A stretch of 33,239 bases of DNA from Nitrospirota bacterium (GTDB taxonomy: Bacteria; Nitrospirota; Thermodesulfovibrionia; Thermodesulfovibrionales; JdFR-88). Within the stretch, counting starts at the first letter, position 1, and every line of letters starts with the position of its first letter. The notes under the pieces are model-generated. The model saw only the letters and a program-made list of their open reading frames with translations. It was not told the origin of the DNA and ran no database searches. The stretch covers positions 1 to 33,239 of the forward strand of contig JAKAHV010000034.1 of the NCBI GenBank assembly GCA_021825295.1, read 5' to 3'. Below are positions 17,475 to 26,269 of the stretch, in pieces. The translations under genes and the position numbers were made by a program.

Positions 17475-18838
17475 AGCCTTTTTGTGCCGTCCTGCTCGCC
17501 GTCCTCTGCGGCTGCGCCACCTACCGGCCCAAACCGCTGGACCAGGCGGCGGTGGCAAAAATCCTTGCCCCCCCTGATCTCACCTCCATCCGCATAAAGG
17601 CCGGGGAGATAAGGCATCCCATACTGAAGCCGCGCGTTATAGATTTCAGGAGGGGAATATCCCCCCAGGACGCGGCAGTCATCGCAGTCATAGCGAACCC
17701 GGCCATACGCGCGGAGCGGGACCGCAGGGGCATAGCCAGGGCCCAGCTCCTGCAGGCGGGCATCCTTCCGAACCCCACTTTCGGCTACAGCCTTGATGTC
17801 CCGACCGGCGGCAGCGACGAGGGCACCGTGAACGGCTATGGACTGGGGCTGGACTGGAACATAAGATCAATCCTTACCAGGGGCGCCAGGGTGGAGGCGG
17901 CCCGCGCCAATTCGGCCCGTGTGGACCTGGATGTGGCTTGGGATGAATGGCAGGTGGCGGAGTCCGCGAAGCGGCATGTCTACAGGCTTTTATATCTCGA
18001 ACGCGAGCTGAAGACCGCCTTGAGGGAAGATGCCGGGCTTAGGAGGAACCTGGAGGCGGTGAGAAAGGCCGTGGACATGGGCGACATGACCATCATAGAG
18101 CTGGATGCGGCGGATGCCGCGGAGAGGAAGATACACGCGTCAGTTCTCGTCATCAGGCAGAAGCTGGAACAAGAGAGGCTCGCCCTGAACCGCGTCCTCG
18201 GTTTTCCGCCGGGAAGCAGGATACCGCTGGCCCCCGGCATAAAGGCGCCTTCCCTGAAAAATCTCCCTTCCCTGCGGGAGATAATGAACGGCATCGAGGG
18301 CAGGCGGCTCGACCTGCTTGCCCTCAGGATGGGCTATCAGAGCAAGGAGGCGAGTCTCAGGGCCGCGGTGCGCGCCCAGTTCCCCGGGATAGATATCGGC
18401 ATCACGCATGCCAGGGACACGACCAATGTCGTAACGACGGGTTTCTCCATATCGATAAGCCTGCCCTTCTTTGACCGCAACCAGGGCCGTATAGCGATTG
18501 AGAAGGCGGGCAGGCGGGAACTCTATGACGATTACCTTGACCGTGTGTATCAGGCCAGGGCGGATGCCGCGGGCATCCTGGCGGACATCCGTTCCGTGGA
18601 AAAGCAGACCGATGCGGCGAAGAAGGCCGTGCGGACGCTTGAAGAGCTTGTAAAGACCTCCCGCAGGGGCTTCCTGGAGGGCAACATCGACGTCCTCAGC
18701 TATTACGCCGCAGTGGACCGGCTCTTCTCCAGGCGGCTGGAGGTCCTGAAGCTGCAGCAGGAGCTTGCCGGCCTGCATGTGGCGCTTGAAATAACAGCCG
18801 GGGAATTTCTGCCGGCTGGCAAGGAGGTGCAAGGATAA
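17471..18838 (+). CDS. TolC-family outer-membrane efflux lipoprotein
   Basis: An outer-membrane channel component of 455 residues. Starting at TTG 17471, the protein opens with [14 protein letters not shown], a lipoprotein signal with the acylated cysteine near residue 15. The TTG overlaps the kinase stop as TTGA and follows GGGGA at a workable distance. An ATG at 17399 is open too, but it would put about 24 residues before the signal peptide. The rest shows the two repeated helical blocks of the TolC fold ([31 protein letters not shown] and a second copy-like region near [18 protein letters not shown]). It works with the adaptor and pump encoded next. Confidence 0.88.
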   Translation: MKPFCAVLLAVLCGCATYRPKPLDQAAVAKILAPPDLTSIRIKAGEIRHPILKPRVIDFRRGISPQDAAVIAVIANPAIRAERDRRGIARAQLLQAGILPNPTFGYSLDVPTGGSDEGTVNGYGLGLDWNIRSILTRGARVEAARANSARVDLDVAWDEWQVAESAKRHVYRLLYLERELKTALREDAGLRRNLEAVRKAVDMGDMTIIELDAADAAERKIHASVLVIRQKLEQERLALNRVLGFPPGSRIPLAPGIKAPSLKNLPSLREIMNGIEGRRLDLLALRMGYQSKEASLRAAVRAQFPGIDIGITHARDTTNVVTTGFSISISLPFFDRNQGRIAIEKAGRRELYDDYLDRVYQARADAAGILADIRSVEKQTDAAKKAVRTLEELVKTSRRGFLEGNIDVLSYYAAVDRLFSRRLEVLKLQQELAGLHVALEITAGEFLPAGKEVQG

Positions 18839-19926
18839 TGAGACGGTCCGCGAGGGGCGTCCTGGTTGCGGTCATAATCCTCTGCCTGGCGGCCGGGGGC
18901 TACTGGTTTTATCGCGGACTGGGGCCGCATGCGAAGACGCCGGAGGAGGCGGCGGAGCAGTCTGCCCCGGTGGCGGAAGTCAGCATCGTTCCTCTCAAAA
19001 CGGGCCGTCTGTCAACCTTTGTCACGGCTTATGGGGACGTTGTCCCCGCCCCTGGTGCGATAAAGGTGGTTTCCGTCCCTTATGAAAGCAGGGTGCGCCG
19101 TGTCATGGTAAGCGAGGGGCAGAAGGTCTCCAGGGGAGAGGCCCTGGTGGAGGTCGAGCCCAGCCCCAACACGCAGCTTCAATTCGAGCAGGCGCAAACA
19201 GCCAGCGGCATAGCCGCTCAAAAACTTGCCCACGTCAGGGAGCTCTTCGCCCTGAAGCTTGCAACGAACGCGCAGCTCCTCCAGGCGGAGGAGGCGGCCC
19301 GGCAGGCCTCGACGCGGCTTGAGAGCCTCAGGAAGCGCGGGGTGGACGGAAAACGCATTATCCGCTCGGTGGCGGCGGGTCTCGCGAGCAAGGTCTACAT
19401 CCAGGAGGGCGCGATAGCCGGGGCCGGCAACCCGCTGGTGGACATCGTCTCCCAGAACCGCCTTGAGGTGCGCCTCGGGGTGGAACCCGGCGATGTGGCC
19501 CGGCTTGTTCCTGGCCAGTCCGTCCGGCTCAGTTACGTGAACATATCGGGCGCGCCGGAGATTTCAGGCAGGATCAGGAAGATATCCCGCGCGGTCAACC
19601 CTTCGACACGCCTGGTTGACGTCTTCGTTGCGCTGCCCCCGTCCGCCGGCTACCTTCTTGGCGAGTACATAGAGAGCAGGATAAAGACGGCCTCGTCCTG
19701 CGGCCTGATAGTTCCGCGCAGCGCCGTGCTGCCCGAAAACGGAGAGCATGTCCTCTTTACCGTTCAAAACGGACATGCGGTCAGGCATTCCGTGCAGGTG
19801 CTTCTTGAAAACGACAGGCAGGCCCTGGTCTCCGGGGCCGGGCTGAAGCCGGGCGAGAAGGCCGTGGTCCTGGGCAATTACGAGCTGACCGATGGGATGG
19901 CGGTCCGGATAACGGGGACGAGATGA
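18838..19926 (+). CDS. RND efflux periplasmic adaptor (HlyD/MFP family)
   Basis: A 362-residue membrane fusion protein linking the inner-membrane pump to the TolC-like channel. An N-terminal hydrophobic segment (about 7-25, LVAVIILCLAAGGYWFY) serves as anchor or signal. The lipoyl half-motif VVSVPYESRVRRVMVSEGQKVSRGEALVEV is followed by an alpha-hairpin (about 115-165), the second lipoyl half and beta-barrel (RLEVRLGVEPGDVARLVPGQ), and a membrane-proximal domain ending LGNYELTDGMAVRI. The start overlaps the upstream stop by one base (TAATG), and the stop overlaps the pump gene as ATGA. Confidence 0.92.
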   Translation: MRRSARGVLVAVIILCLAAGGYWFYRGLGPHAKTPEEAAEQSAPVAEVSIVPLKTGRLSTFVTAYGDVVPAPGAIKVVSVPYESRVRRVMVSEGQKVSRGEALVEVEPSPNTQLQFEQAQTASGIAAQKLAHVRELFALKLATNAQLLQAEEAARQASTRLESLRKRGVDGKRIIRSVAAGLASKVYIQEGAIAGAGNPLVDIVSQNRLEVRLGVEPGDVARLVPGQSVRLSYVNISGAPEISGRIRKISRAVNPSTRLVDVFVALPPSAGYLLGEYIESRIKTASSCGLIVPRSAVLPENGEHVLFTVQNGHAVRHSVQVLLENDRQALVSGAGLKPGEKAVVLGNYELTDGMAVRITGTR

Positions 19927-22900
19927 CCTTCTCTGGATGGATCCAGTATCACCGCCGTTCGATCCTCTTCCTGCTGGCGGTGCTCATGCTGGGGGGGCTC
20001 GCAAGCAGCGTCAAGCTGCCCGTTTCCCTGTTTCCGAACGTGAGCTTTCCCAGGGTGGTTGCCGAGCTGGACTCCGGGGACCGTCCCGCCCGCCAGATGG
20101 CCATCGAGGTGACCTGGCCCGTGGAGCAGGCCGTAAGGAGCGTGCCCGGGGTCGTGAGCGTCCGGTCGACAACCAGCCGGGGAAGCGCCGAGGTTGACAT
20201 AAACTTCGGCTGGGGCAGGGACATGGTGGCGGCGATGCTCCAGGTGGAATCGGCGATAAACCAGGCGATGCCGCAGCTTCCGGCGGGCACGACTTTCAGG
20301 GTGAAGCGTATGGACCCCACTGTGGACCCGGTGCTTGCCTACAGTCTGACCTCCGATACCCGCTCGCTCACGGAGCTTCGGGACATAGCGTACTACCAGC
20401 TCCGTCCGCTTCTCTCCGCGGTGGACGGCGTGGCCAGGGTGCAGGTCCAGGGCGGAAACGTGGAGGAATACCGCGTCATGGTAGACCCGGCCAAACTCGC
20501 CTCTTACGGCCTTTCCCTCTCCGACGTGGCCAAATCCCTTTCGGCGGCGAACGTCATAACCGCCATCGGCCGTCTTGAGGACCACTACAAGCTCTATCTC
20601 GTGATGTCGGATACAAGGTTTACCGGGCTGGGCCAGATCAGAAACACGGTTCTTCGCTCCGGGGCCAACGGGCCGGTGCTCCTGGAGGATGTTGCGACTG
20701 TCAGCCGCGGCACGGTGCCGCAGTGGACCCGCGTGACTGCGGACGGCCACGACGCCGTCCTTTTGAACGTTTACCAGCAGCCCGGCGGAAACACCGTCAG
20801 GATAGCCCGCGAGCTGAAGGCGAAACTGGCGTCGTTCAAAGGCCAGATACCCTCCGGAGTCAAGATCGCCAACTGGTACGACCAGAGCCAGCTCATAGTG
20901 TCGTCCGCGGACAGCGTCAGGGACGCGATACTGATAGGGGTGGTGCTGGCCGCCCTGATACTTTTCATCTTTCTCAGAAACATGAAGATAACGCTCATAG
21001 TCATTATCACCGTGCCCGGCGTGCTGGCGGCCACCGTGCTTCTGCTCTACGTGATGCACCAGAGCTTCAATATAATGACGCTGGGCGGGATGGCCGCGGC
21101 GGTGGGCCTCATAATCGACGACACCATAGTCATGCTGGAGCACATCATCAGGCGTCTGCGCGGCGGCACTGACCGCAGCGCGGGCGAGCACCGCAGGAAG
21201 GTGCTGCATGCCGCAAGCGAGTTTACCAGGCCGCTTATGGGATCTTCCGCCTCGACGATCATCATCTTCGCCCCCCTGGCCTTCCTCTCCGGCGTGACCG
21301 GGGCGTTTTTCAAGGCGCTTTCGCTGACGATGGCGGCCAGCCTTTTCATCTCCTATTTTGTGGCGTGGCTTGCGGTGCCCCTGCTTGCCGACCACATGCT
21401 CGGACAGAAGGACGCCGACCAGAAGGAGGGCGGCTTCGCCACGGAGAAGGCGCATAAGGGCTATGAGAGGATAATGGGCCGCCTTCTGGGCCGTCCGGCG
21501 CTGTTGCTGCTGCCGGCCATCCCGCTTGTCCTTGCGGGATGGATGAGCTACAAACACCTCGGGTCCGGGTTCATGCCGAAGATGGACGAGGGTGGGTTTA
21601 TCCTTGATTACTACGCGGCGCCCGGCACCTCGCTTGCCGAGACGGACCGCCTGCTGAGGCAGGTGGAGGCAATCCTGCACAAGACACCCGAAGTGCAGAC
21701 ATACTCCAGGCGCACGGGGCTCCAGCTCGGCGGAGGGGTGACGGAGGCCTACGAGGGGGATTTCTTCGTGCGGCTGAAACCATTCCCCCGGAGGCCGATC
21801 GAGGAGGTGATGGACGATGTCCGCAGGCGGGTGGAGCGCTCCGTGCCGGGGCTCCACATCGAGATGGCCCAGCTCATGGAGGACCTCATCGGGGACCTTA
21901 CCGCCGTCCCGCAACCCATCGAGATAAAGATATACTCCGACAACGGCAAAATCCTTGGGGAACTGGGCCCCAGGGTCGCGGACCTGATAAGCAGGATACC
22001 GGGCGTGGTGGATGTGGACAACGGGATAGTCCTCGCGGGCGACGCCCTCGATATCAAGGTGGACAGGGTGAAGGCGGCCCTTGAAGGAGTGGACCCGGAA
22101 TCCGTCACAAAAGACCTCGGGGCCCTTTCAAGCGGCCTCGTGACCACCCAGGTCCAACGCGGGCCGAAAATGGTAGGTGTGCGGGTATGGATACCGAAGA
22201 ATTTCAGAGCGACCGAAAGGGATTTCAGGCGGCTCCAGCTCAGGGCGCCCGACGGGCATCTCTTTCCCCTTGGGAGGATCGCGACGATAAGCGTGATCAC
22301 CGGCCAGCCGCAGATAATGCGCGACAACCTGAAAAGGATGATAGCGGTCACCGGGCGCATAAGCGGCAGGGACATGGGATCGGTCATCCGCGACGTAAAG
22401 AGGGTGCTCCGGCGTCCGGGCCTCTTTCCGAACGGGGTCTATTACAGCCTGGGGGGGCTTTACAGGCAGCAGCGGATTGCCTTTGCGGGCCTCATGGCCG
22501 TGTTTGCCGCGGCCGTTGCGCTCGTTTTCCTTCTCCTTCTTTTCCTCTATGAGAGTTTCCGCGTGGCCCTGGCGATCCTGGCGACCACCCTGCTTGCCCT
22601 GACAGGGGTGTTCATCGGCCTGTTCGTAACGGGCACGGAGATGAACATCACGTCGATGATGGGCATGACGATGATCGTGGGCATCGCCACCGAAGTGGCG
22701 ATCTTCTATGTCTCCGAATACTACGACCTCTCGGGAAAACTGGACAGGAAAGAGGCGCTCATACAGGCCGGGAAAAACCGCATGCGGCCAATCGCGATGA
22801 CGACCTTCGCCGCCATCCTGGCCCTGCTGCCGCTCGCGCTCGGTCTGGGCCAGGGCGCGGCCATGCAAAAACCGCTGGCAATAGCCATAATCTCCGGGCT

Positions 22901-22973
22901 GGCGGTCCAGTTGCCGCTGGTGCTCGTGTTTCTGCCCGTGGCGTTTTATATCCTGCGTGTAAAGGGCAGATAG
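19923..22973 (+). CDS. RND superfamily efflux pump
   Basis: A 1016-residue inner-membrane proton antiporter with the usual RND plan: TM1 (about 14-30), a large periplasmic porter loop, TM2-6, a second loop, and TM7-12. The TM4 motif GLIIDDTIVMLEHI contains D399 and D400, as in AcrB-type drug pumps (D407/D408), rather than the DGA pattern of heavy-metal CzcA pumps. TM10 reads GIATEVAIFY with E924, at the position where AcrB has K940 and CusA has a glutamate. The substrate therefore cannot be fixed from the motifs, even though the regulator pair looks metal-type. It is the last gene of a five-gene overlapping operon and ends inside a hairpin. Confidence 0.92.
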   Translation: MTFSGWIQYHRRSILFLLAVLMLGGLASSVKLPVSLFPNVSFPRVVAELDSGDRPARQMAIEVTWPVEQAVRSVPGVVSVRSTTSRGSAEVDINFGWGRDMVAAMLQVESAINQAMPQLPAGTTFRVKRMDPTVDPVLAYSLTSDTRSLTELRDIAYYQLRPLLSAVDGVARVQVQGGNVEEYRVMVDPAKLASYGLSLSDVAKSLSAANVITAIGRLEDHYKLYLVMSDTRFTGLGQIRNTVLRSGANGPVLLEDVATVSRGTVPQWTRVTADGHDAVLLNVYQQPGGNTVRIARELKAKLASFKGQIPSGVKIANWYDQSQLIVSSADSVRDAILIGVVLAALILFIFLRNMKITLIVIITVPGVLAATVLLLYVMHQSFNIMTLGGMAAAVGLIIDDTIVMLEHIIRRLRGGTDRSAGEHRRKVLHAASEFTRPLMGSSASTIIIFAPLAFLSGVTGAFFKALSLTMAASLFISYFVAWLAVPLLADHMLGQKDADQKEGGFATEKAHKGYERIMGRLLGRPALLLLPAIPLVLAGWMSYKHLGSGFMPKMDEGGFILDYYAAPGTSLAETDRLLRQVEAILHKTPEVQTYSRRTGLQLGGGVTEAYEGDFFVRLKPFPRRPIEEVMDDVRRRVERSVPGLHIEMAQLMEDLIGDLTAVPQPIEIKIYSDNGKILGELGPRVADLISRIPGVVDVDNGIVLAGDALDIKVDRVKAALEGVDPESVTKDLGALSSGLVTTQVQRGPKMVGVRVWIPKNFRATERDFRRLQLRAPDGHLFPLGRIATISVITGQPQIMRDNLKRMIAVTGRISGRDMGSVIRDVKRVLRRPGLFPNGVYYSLGGLYRQQRIAFAGLMAVFAAAVALVFLLLLFLYESFRVALAILATTLLALTGVFIGLFVTGTEMNITSMMGMTMIVGIATEVAIFYVSEYYDLSGKLDRKEALIQAGKNRMRPIAMTTFAAILALLPLALGLGQGAAMQKPLAIAIISGLAVQLPLVLVFLPVAFYILRVKGR

Positions 22974-22994
22974 AACTCCGCTATCTGCCTCTTT
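22961..22994. terminator. Bidirectional terminator between convergent genes
   Basis: GGCAGATAG (22965-22973) pairs perfectly with CTATCTGCC (22981-22989) around a 7-base loop. The stem extends with AAAG (22961-22964) to CTTT (22991-22994) across one bulged T, giving 13 pairs. The pump stop codon is on the left arm and the lipoprotein stop codon on the right arm, so one hairpin serves both directions. Confidence 0.75.
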
Positions 22995-23508
22995 CGTGTA
23001 AACGGTTGCCGCCCCAGCCTCCCTGCCGCTCAACCGACGGGGTCACCTCTATCCAGGCCCGCACGATCCCCTTGCTCCAGACACGGTAAGAAGTCTCAAG
23101 GATGTCGCTAAGACCATAGACGAAGGGCTGGTAAAGCGGCCGGACCTCGTAGCCTATGGGATTGCCTTCGGGGTCCAGTATCCGGTTTATCGTGGTGCCG
23201 GTGAAGTTCGGGTTTATGGCCGACAGGAAGCGGGTGGCCGCCTCCAGGGCCTGCGGCGCGCTCAGGTCTTTTATTACCCTGTAATCGAATTTTGGCGCAT
23301 AGGGTAAAATCCTGTAAGGGGCCCCCCTGATGACCAGTATGGCCATGCTTTCGAGGTCTTCGCTGTACCTGCCGCCAAAGAGTATGGCATCGTAATGCAG
23401 CTCTTCAATGCCGGGTGCGGGCTCCACCCTCAGTACCGGGCCGTAGGCGCAGGCGAAGAGAGGCAGCAATACGGCAAGCAGCAGGACGGCCCGGCACGAA
23501 GTTTTCAT
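22981..23508 (-). CDS. Putative lipoprotein, unknown function
   Basis: A 175-residue protein with a lipoprotein signal (LLLAVLLPLFAC, acylation cysteine near residue 20). I do not recognise the family with confidence. The mature part is mixed alpha/beta with ILFGGRYSEDLESMAILVIRGAPYRILPYAPKFDYRVIKDLS and a GYEVRPLYQPFVYG segment. It is translationally coupled to the upstream PEBP gene (ATGA overlap) and ends in the shared terminator hairpin. An envelope role is likely from the signal only. Confidence 0.75.
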   Translation of the reverse strand: MKTSCRAVLLLAVLLPLFACAYGPVLRVEPAPGIEELHYDAILFGGRYSEDLESMAILVIRGAPYRILPYAPKFDYRVIKDLSAPQALEAATRFLSAINPNFTGTTINRILDPEGNPIGYEVRPLYQPFVYGLSDILETSYRVWSKGIVRAWIEVTPSVERQGGWGGNRLHERGR

Positions 23509-24065
23509 TTCCTGGAAAGCCCTACCAGCTCGGCCCGGGCGATGATATGCCCCCTCATCGCGGCCTCAAGCTCCCGTTTGCCCGCGCCGCGCCCCAGGGA
23601 GAGCATTGTGTTCAGGGCGTAGAGCTTGAAGAAATAACGATGAACGCCCGAAGGCGGGCAGGGGCCGCCATAGGCCGCCTTCCCCCAACTGTTTATACCC
23701 TGTACGGCGCTTTTCGGGGCCGAGCCAGCCTCTATGAGCCTGGTTTCGGGCGGTATGTTCCACTGCACCCAGTGGACCCACGTGCCCGCCGGGGCGTCCG
23801 GATCGTCCACGATCATGGCGAGGGATTTGGCGCCCGCGGGCACATTTTCCACAAGCAGCGGCGGACTCGTGTCCTTGCCCTTGCAGGTGAACTCCACGGG
23901 GATGTATTCGTTCATCCCGAAAGACGGGCTCTGGATGGACATGCCGGCCGTGACCGTCCGGGCCATCTGGACCACCTCCGTTTTTTGTGTTTGTGCTGCC
24001 GCCGCGCCGGCAAGCAGCAGACATGCGAGGAAAATAAACAGGGGAAAATCATTTTTTTGCCCCAA
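23505..24065 (-). CDS. YbhB/YbcL-family (PEBP/RKIP-like) secreted protein
   Basis: A 186-residue phosphatidylethanolamine-binding-protein family member, YbhB/YbcL type. The bacterial family has no settled role; ligand binding or protease inhibition has been suggested. The family motifs DPDAPAGTWVHW (88-99) and GVHRYFFKLYAL (140-151) form the ligand pocket. An N-terminal signal peptide (FPLFIFLACLLLAGAAAAQ) indicates export. The start is TTG at 24065, preceded by AGGAA and overlapping the zinc-ribbon gene by 17 bases; no ATG lies before the signal peptide. It overlaps the following lipoprotein gene by 4 bases. Confidence 0.88.
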   Translation of the reverse strand: MGQKNDFPLFIFLACLLLAGAAAAQTQKTEVVQMARTVTAGMSIQSPSFGMNEYIPVEFTCKGKDTSPPLLVENVPAGAKSLAMIVDDPDAPAGTWVHWVQWNIPPETRLIEAGSAPKSAVQGINSWGKAAYGGPCPPSGVHRYFFKLYALNTMLSLGRGAGKRELEAAMRGHIIARAELVGLSRK

Positions 24066-24213
24066 CAGGTTTCCTGCCTCCTTTTTTCCTGAACTCGGTC
24101 CCCTCGCAGACGCACTCCTGCAAGGTATCGGATTCTTTTTTCAGCGTCTGTTCGGCCCCGCATTCCTGGCAGACATACGTGCCCTTGCCCGGCTTCTCAC
24201 CTTTTTTAGGCAT
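24049..24213 (-). CDS. Small zinc-ribbon protein
   Basis: A 54-residue protein with a four-cysteine ribbon, CQECG...CVC (C15, C18, C34 and C36 in this numbering), framed by lysine-rich ends. It resembles small zinc-ribbon/rubredoxin-like proteins (CxxCG...DTLxxCxC...F), though the second knuckle is CVC rather than CxxC. The start at 24213 is supported by GGAGGTG five bases upstream; the longer open frame adds unconvincing residues. It is the first gene of a three-gene minus-strand operon. Confidence 0.75.
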   Translation of the reverse strand: MPKKGEKPGKGTYVCQECGAEQTLKKESDTLQECVCEGTEFRKKGGRKPVGAKK

Positions 24214-24598
24214 CCTGCACCTCCCTGAATCCCGATTGGGAAACTTTCCACGATTAAATTCTATCAGGACGGGACGAAATTTCCATAGCGGAAAACTATT
24301 TACAAGTCTCTGATCCGTCATTCCCGATTTCGCGCTTGCCGATACCTGCCAGGCCCTTTCGTTCGGTCGCGCGGTTCCGGACGTATCCAGACGGCGGGAT
24401 TTAGATCGTCTTCGAGGGCAAATGGCGAAAGATTGGCAGGATGCGGCGCGTCGTGATCCGTCCGCCTGCTCTCTCTCTCAAGGACCGGGCAGGTATCAGC
24501 CTTATACTCCCGGAAATCTCAGTGATCTACCCACAGGAATCTGAAGAGCCAAAATAATAAGAAAGAGGTCCCGGCCTTGGATCGTGTGGACGGGTCGT
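24214..24598. other. Spacer with no recognisable gene
   Basis: About 385 bases between divergent genes. I see no coding region, tRNA or strong repeat. It must contain the promoter for the minus-strand zinc-ribbon operon, but none is convincing by eye. Confidence 0.5.
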
Positions 24599-24626
24599 TT
24601 GACACCGCATCAATCTCTGATATGTT
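24599..24626 (+). promoter_or_regulatory. Sigma70-type promoter of the YkgJ gene
   Basis: TTGACA at 24599-24604 and TATGTT at 24621-24626, separated by 16 bases, lie about 45 bases before the start codon at 24672. Confidence 0.6.
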
Positions 24627-24671
24627 TTGATTACGGATATTCAAATTATTATTGCCTGTCCCTTGTGAACG

Positions 24672-25190
24672 ATGATTAATTCAGCCCATGAAATACCCTG
24701 TGCCGCGTGCGCAAAGGATAACAATTCATGCTGTCAGGATGTCGAAGTTTACGTTACGGTCAACGATGTTATCCGGATATCCAAAGCGGGGTATGTAAAT
24801 TTTTTTTCCTTTGAGCTGCCGTCCATTATATACGCGCCTTCCTGTAATGACCCATCGTGGGGGAAATACGTTTTTCATCCTGACGGTTCAAGAAGAATAC
24901 TTCTCCGAAAGGAAGAAAAAAAATGTTTTTTTCTGGCGGAAAACGGCTGCCTGCTGCCCCTCGCAATCCGGCCGCTGGTTTGCCGCATTTATCCTTATTT
25001 GTTCACGGACAAGGAAATTTCCGGCATCAGCAATTTCTGTCCGATTTCCAGGATGGCGGACTCCCGGCGTATCCTTGAGCGCATGGGTATGGCCGTTGAA
25101 AATATAAAAAGATGGCACGCTCAATTGTACAGGGAAATAGAAAGGGAGGAATGGGAGAGGGTTGGGGTGAGGGAGCTTGCCGCGGAGTGA
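24672..25190 (+). CDS. YkgJ-family cysteine-cluster protein
   Basis: A 172-residue protein of the YkgJ/UPF0153-like cysteine cluster family, thought to bind zinc or an iron-sulfur cluster; no reaction is established. Cysteines at 10, 13, 20, 21, 58, 85, 93, 104 and 123 include the family pattern CxxC...SCC at the N-terminus, GCLLPLAIRPLVCRIYPY and FCP. It is monocistronic with its own promoter, and a separate promoter and leader follow. The Shine-Dalgarno is weak. Confidence 0.8.
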   Translation: MINSAHEIPCAACAKDNNSCCQDVEVYVTVNDVIRISKAGYVNFFSFELPSIIYAPSCNDPSWGKYVFHPDGSRRILLRKEEKKCFFLAENGCLLPLAIRPLVCRIYPYLFTDKEISGISNFCPISRMADSRRILERMGMAVENIKRWHAQLYREIEREEWERVGVRELAAE

Positions 25191-25220
25191 TTCGTTGTAT
25201 TGGCAGAAGGGATTTTCACA

Positions 25221-25249
25221 TTGACATTCCCCCGGAGAACTGATACATT
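25221..25249 (+). promoter_or_regulatory. Promoter of the attenuator leader
   Basis: TTGACA at 25221-25226 and TACATT at 25244-25249, with a 17-base spacer. The expected transcription start near 25256 would give a leader of about 190 bases before the methyltransferase ATG. Confidence 0.6.
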
Positions 25250-25255
25250 GATATC

Positions 25256-25411
25256 CATGTTCGGCAAAGGCCTGCTGCTTATAGCCTGTAAACTTCATGG
25301 CGCAAGGCTCCTTAAGGGGCCGTGGCCGGGAGGGTCCGTTTAAGGCAGAAAGCAGGCAGCCATAAGCGAAACCAGAAGGCCACGGATAAGAAAACTCCGC
25401 GGCCTTTTTTT
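25256..25411 (+). ncRNA. Candidate attenuator/riboswitch leader RNA
   Basis: Between a good promoter and a good intrinsic terminator lies a structured leader. CCGTGGCC (25320-25327) is perfectly complementary to GGCCACGG (25378-25385), which is also the left arm of the terminator, so the two folds exclude each other. GCCTGCT (25270-25276) pairs with AGCAGGC (25351-25357), and GGCTCC-TTAA-GGGGCC forms a local hairpin at 25306-25321. I could not match it to a known riboswitch consensus (c-di-GMP, SAM, TPP, cobalamin and others were considered). It may sense a metabolite, or it may act as an independent small RNA. Confidence 0.5.
25376..25411 (+). terminator. Intrinsic terminator in the methyltransferase leader
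   Basis: AAGGCCaCGG (25376-25385) pairs with CCGcGGCCTT (25397-25406) with one internal mismatch, and seven T (25405-25411) follow. It lies 38 bases before the methyltransferase start, the position expected of an attenuator. Confidence 0.75.
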
Positions 25412-25448
25412 ATTTCGCAAAAATCCAGACCCTGAAGGAGGCGGGCTT

Positions 25449-26219
25449 ATGAGATGGGATGCGGACAAGTACGATTCGGTAAAGGCGCCGCAGATCGACG
25501 CGGGAAGGGAGCTGATAAGGCTCGCCCAGGTGAAGGCTGCGGATTCGGTGCTCGATATCGGCTGCGGGACCGGCAAACTCACGCTTGAGCTTGCGCGCCT
25601 GGCCCCAAAGGGGAGCGTCCTGGGGATTGACCCTTCGGATGAGATGCTCCGGAGGGCCCTGGAAGTTTCCGCCCGGATGGCAAACCTCAAGTTCATCAAG
25701 AGCGGCGCGGAGGAGATGGATTTCGAGGGGGCGTTCGATCTGGCATTCTCGAACTCGGCGCTTCAGTGGGTGAAAGATCAGCGGCAGGCAGCCCGGCGGA
25801 CATACAGGGCGTTAAGGCCCGCGGGCAAAATAGCCTTCCAGATGCCGGCAAAGGATTTCTGCCGCGAGTTTTTTGAATACACGTCTCTGGCCATAAAGCG
25901 ACTGGGCTTTGAGAGGTTCTTTGAAAGTTTTGAATCGCCATGGTGTTTCGCGTCCAGGCAGGAGTATGCGGGCCTGCTGAAAGAGACAGGATTTTTAAAT
26001 GTGAAGGTCTTTTACAGGGATTACAGGCTGGCATTCAACTCCATAAAAGAGGTCCTTGACTGGTGGAGCTCGGCAGGGCTCAGGCCTTACCTCGCGATGC
26101 TGCCGGAGCAGGAGCAGGAATTTTTTAAATACGCATTCGCCATGCAGTTTGAAAACAACAGGACGAGCAGAGGCATAGAGTTCAATTTCAGAAGGCTCTT
26201 TGCCTTTGCCAATAAGTAG
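25449..26219 (+). CDS. Class I SAM-dependent methyltransferase (Tam/BioC-like)
   Basis: A 256-residue methyltransferase. SAM-binding motif I VLDIGCGTG is at 35-43, GIDPSDEML follows as motif II, and DLAFSNSALQWVKD is the post-motif typical of trans-aconitate methyltransferase and BioC-like small-molecule enzymes. The second half (YAGLLKETGFLNVKVFY...DWWSSAGLRPYL) also matches that group. The substrate is unknown. A near-perfect AAGGAGG lies 7 bases before the ATG. Expression is probably controlled by the upstream leader. It begins a likely operon with the PhzF-family gene 50 bases on. Confidence 0.85.
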   Translation: MRWDADKYDSVKAPQIDAGRELIRLAQVKAADSVLDIGCGTGKLTLELARLAPKGSVLGIDPSDEMLRRALEVSARMANLKFIKSGAEEMDFEGAFDLAFSNSALQWVKDQRQAARRTYRALRPAGKIAFQMPAKDFCREFFEYTSLAIKRLGFERFFESFESPWCFASRQEYAGLLKETGFLNVKVFYRDYRLAFNSIKEVLDWWSSAGLRPYLAMLPEQEQEFFKYAFAMQFENNRTSRGIEFNFRRLFAFANK

Positions 26220-26269
26220 AAAGGGCAGCTCGTCCTTAAGGCGGCAATAAGAAAACATGGGGGAAATAA

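Noticed and set aside
19878..21914. A 678-codon minus-strand open frame opposite the RND pump.
   Set aside because: It is His/Arg/Gly-rich shadow sequence of the pump gene, in high-GC DNA with strong codon bias.
25256..25411. The leader as a c-di-GMP (GEMM) riboswitch because of GGCAAA and GGCGCAAGGC segments.
   Set aside because: The conserved core and the closing receptor-loop and P1 segments of GEMM are missing or in the wrong order.
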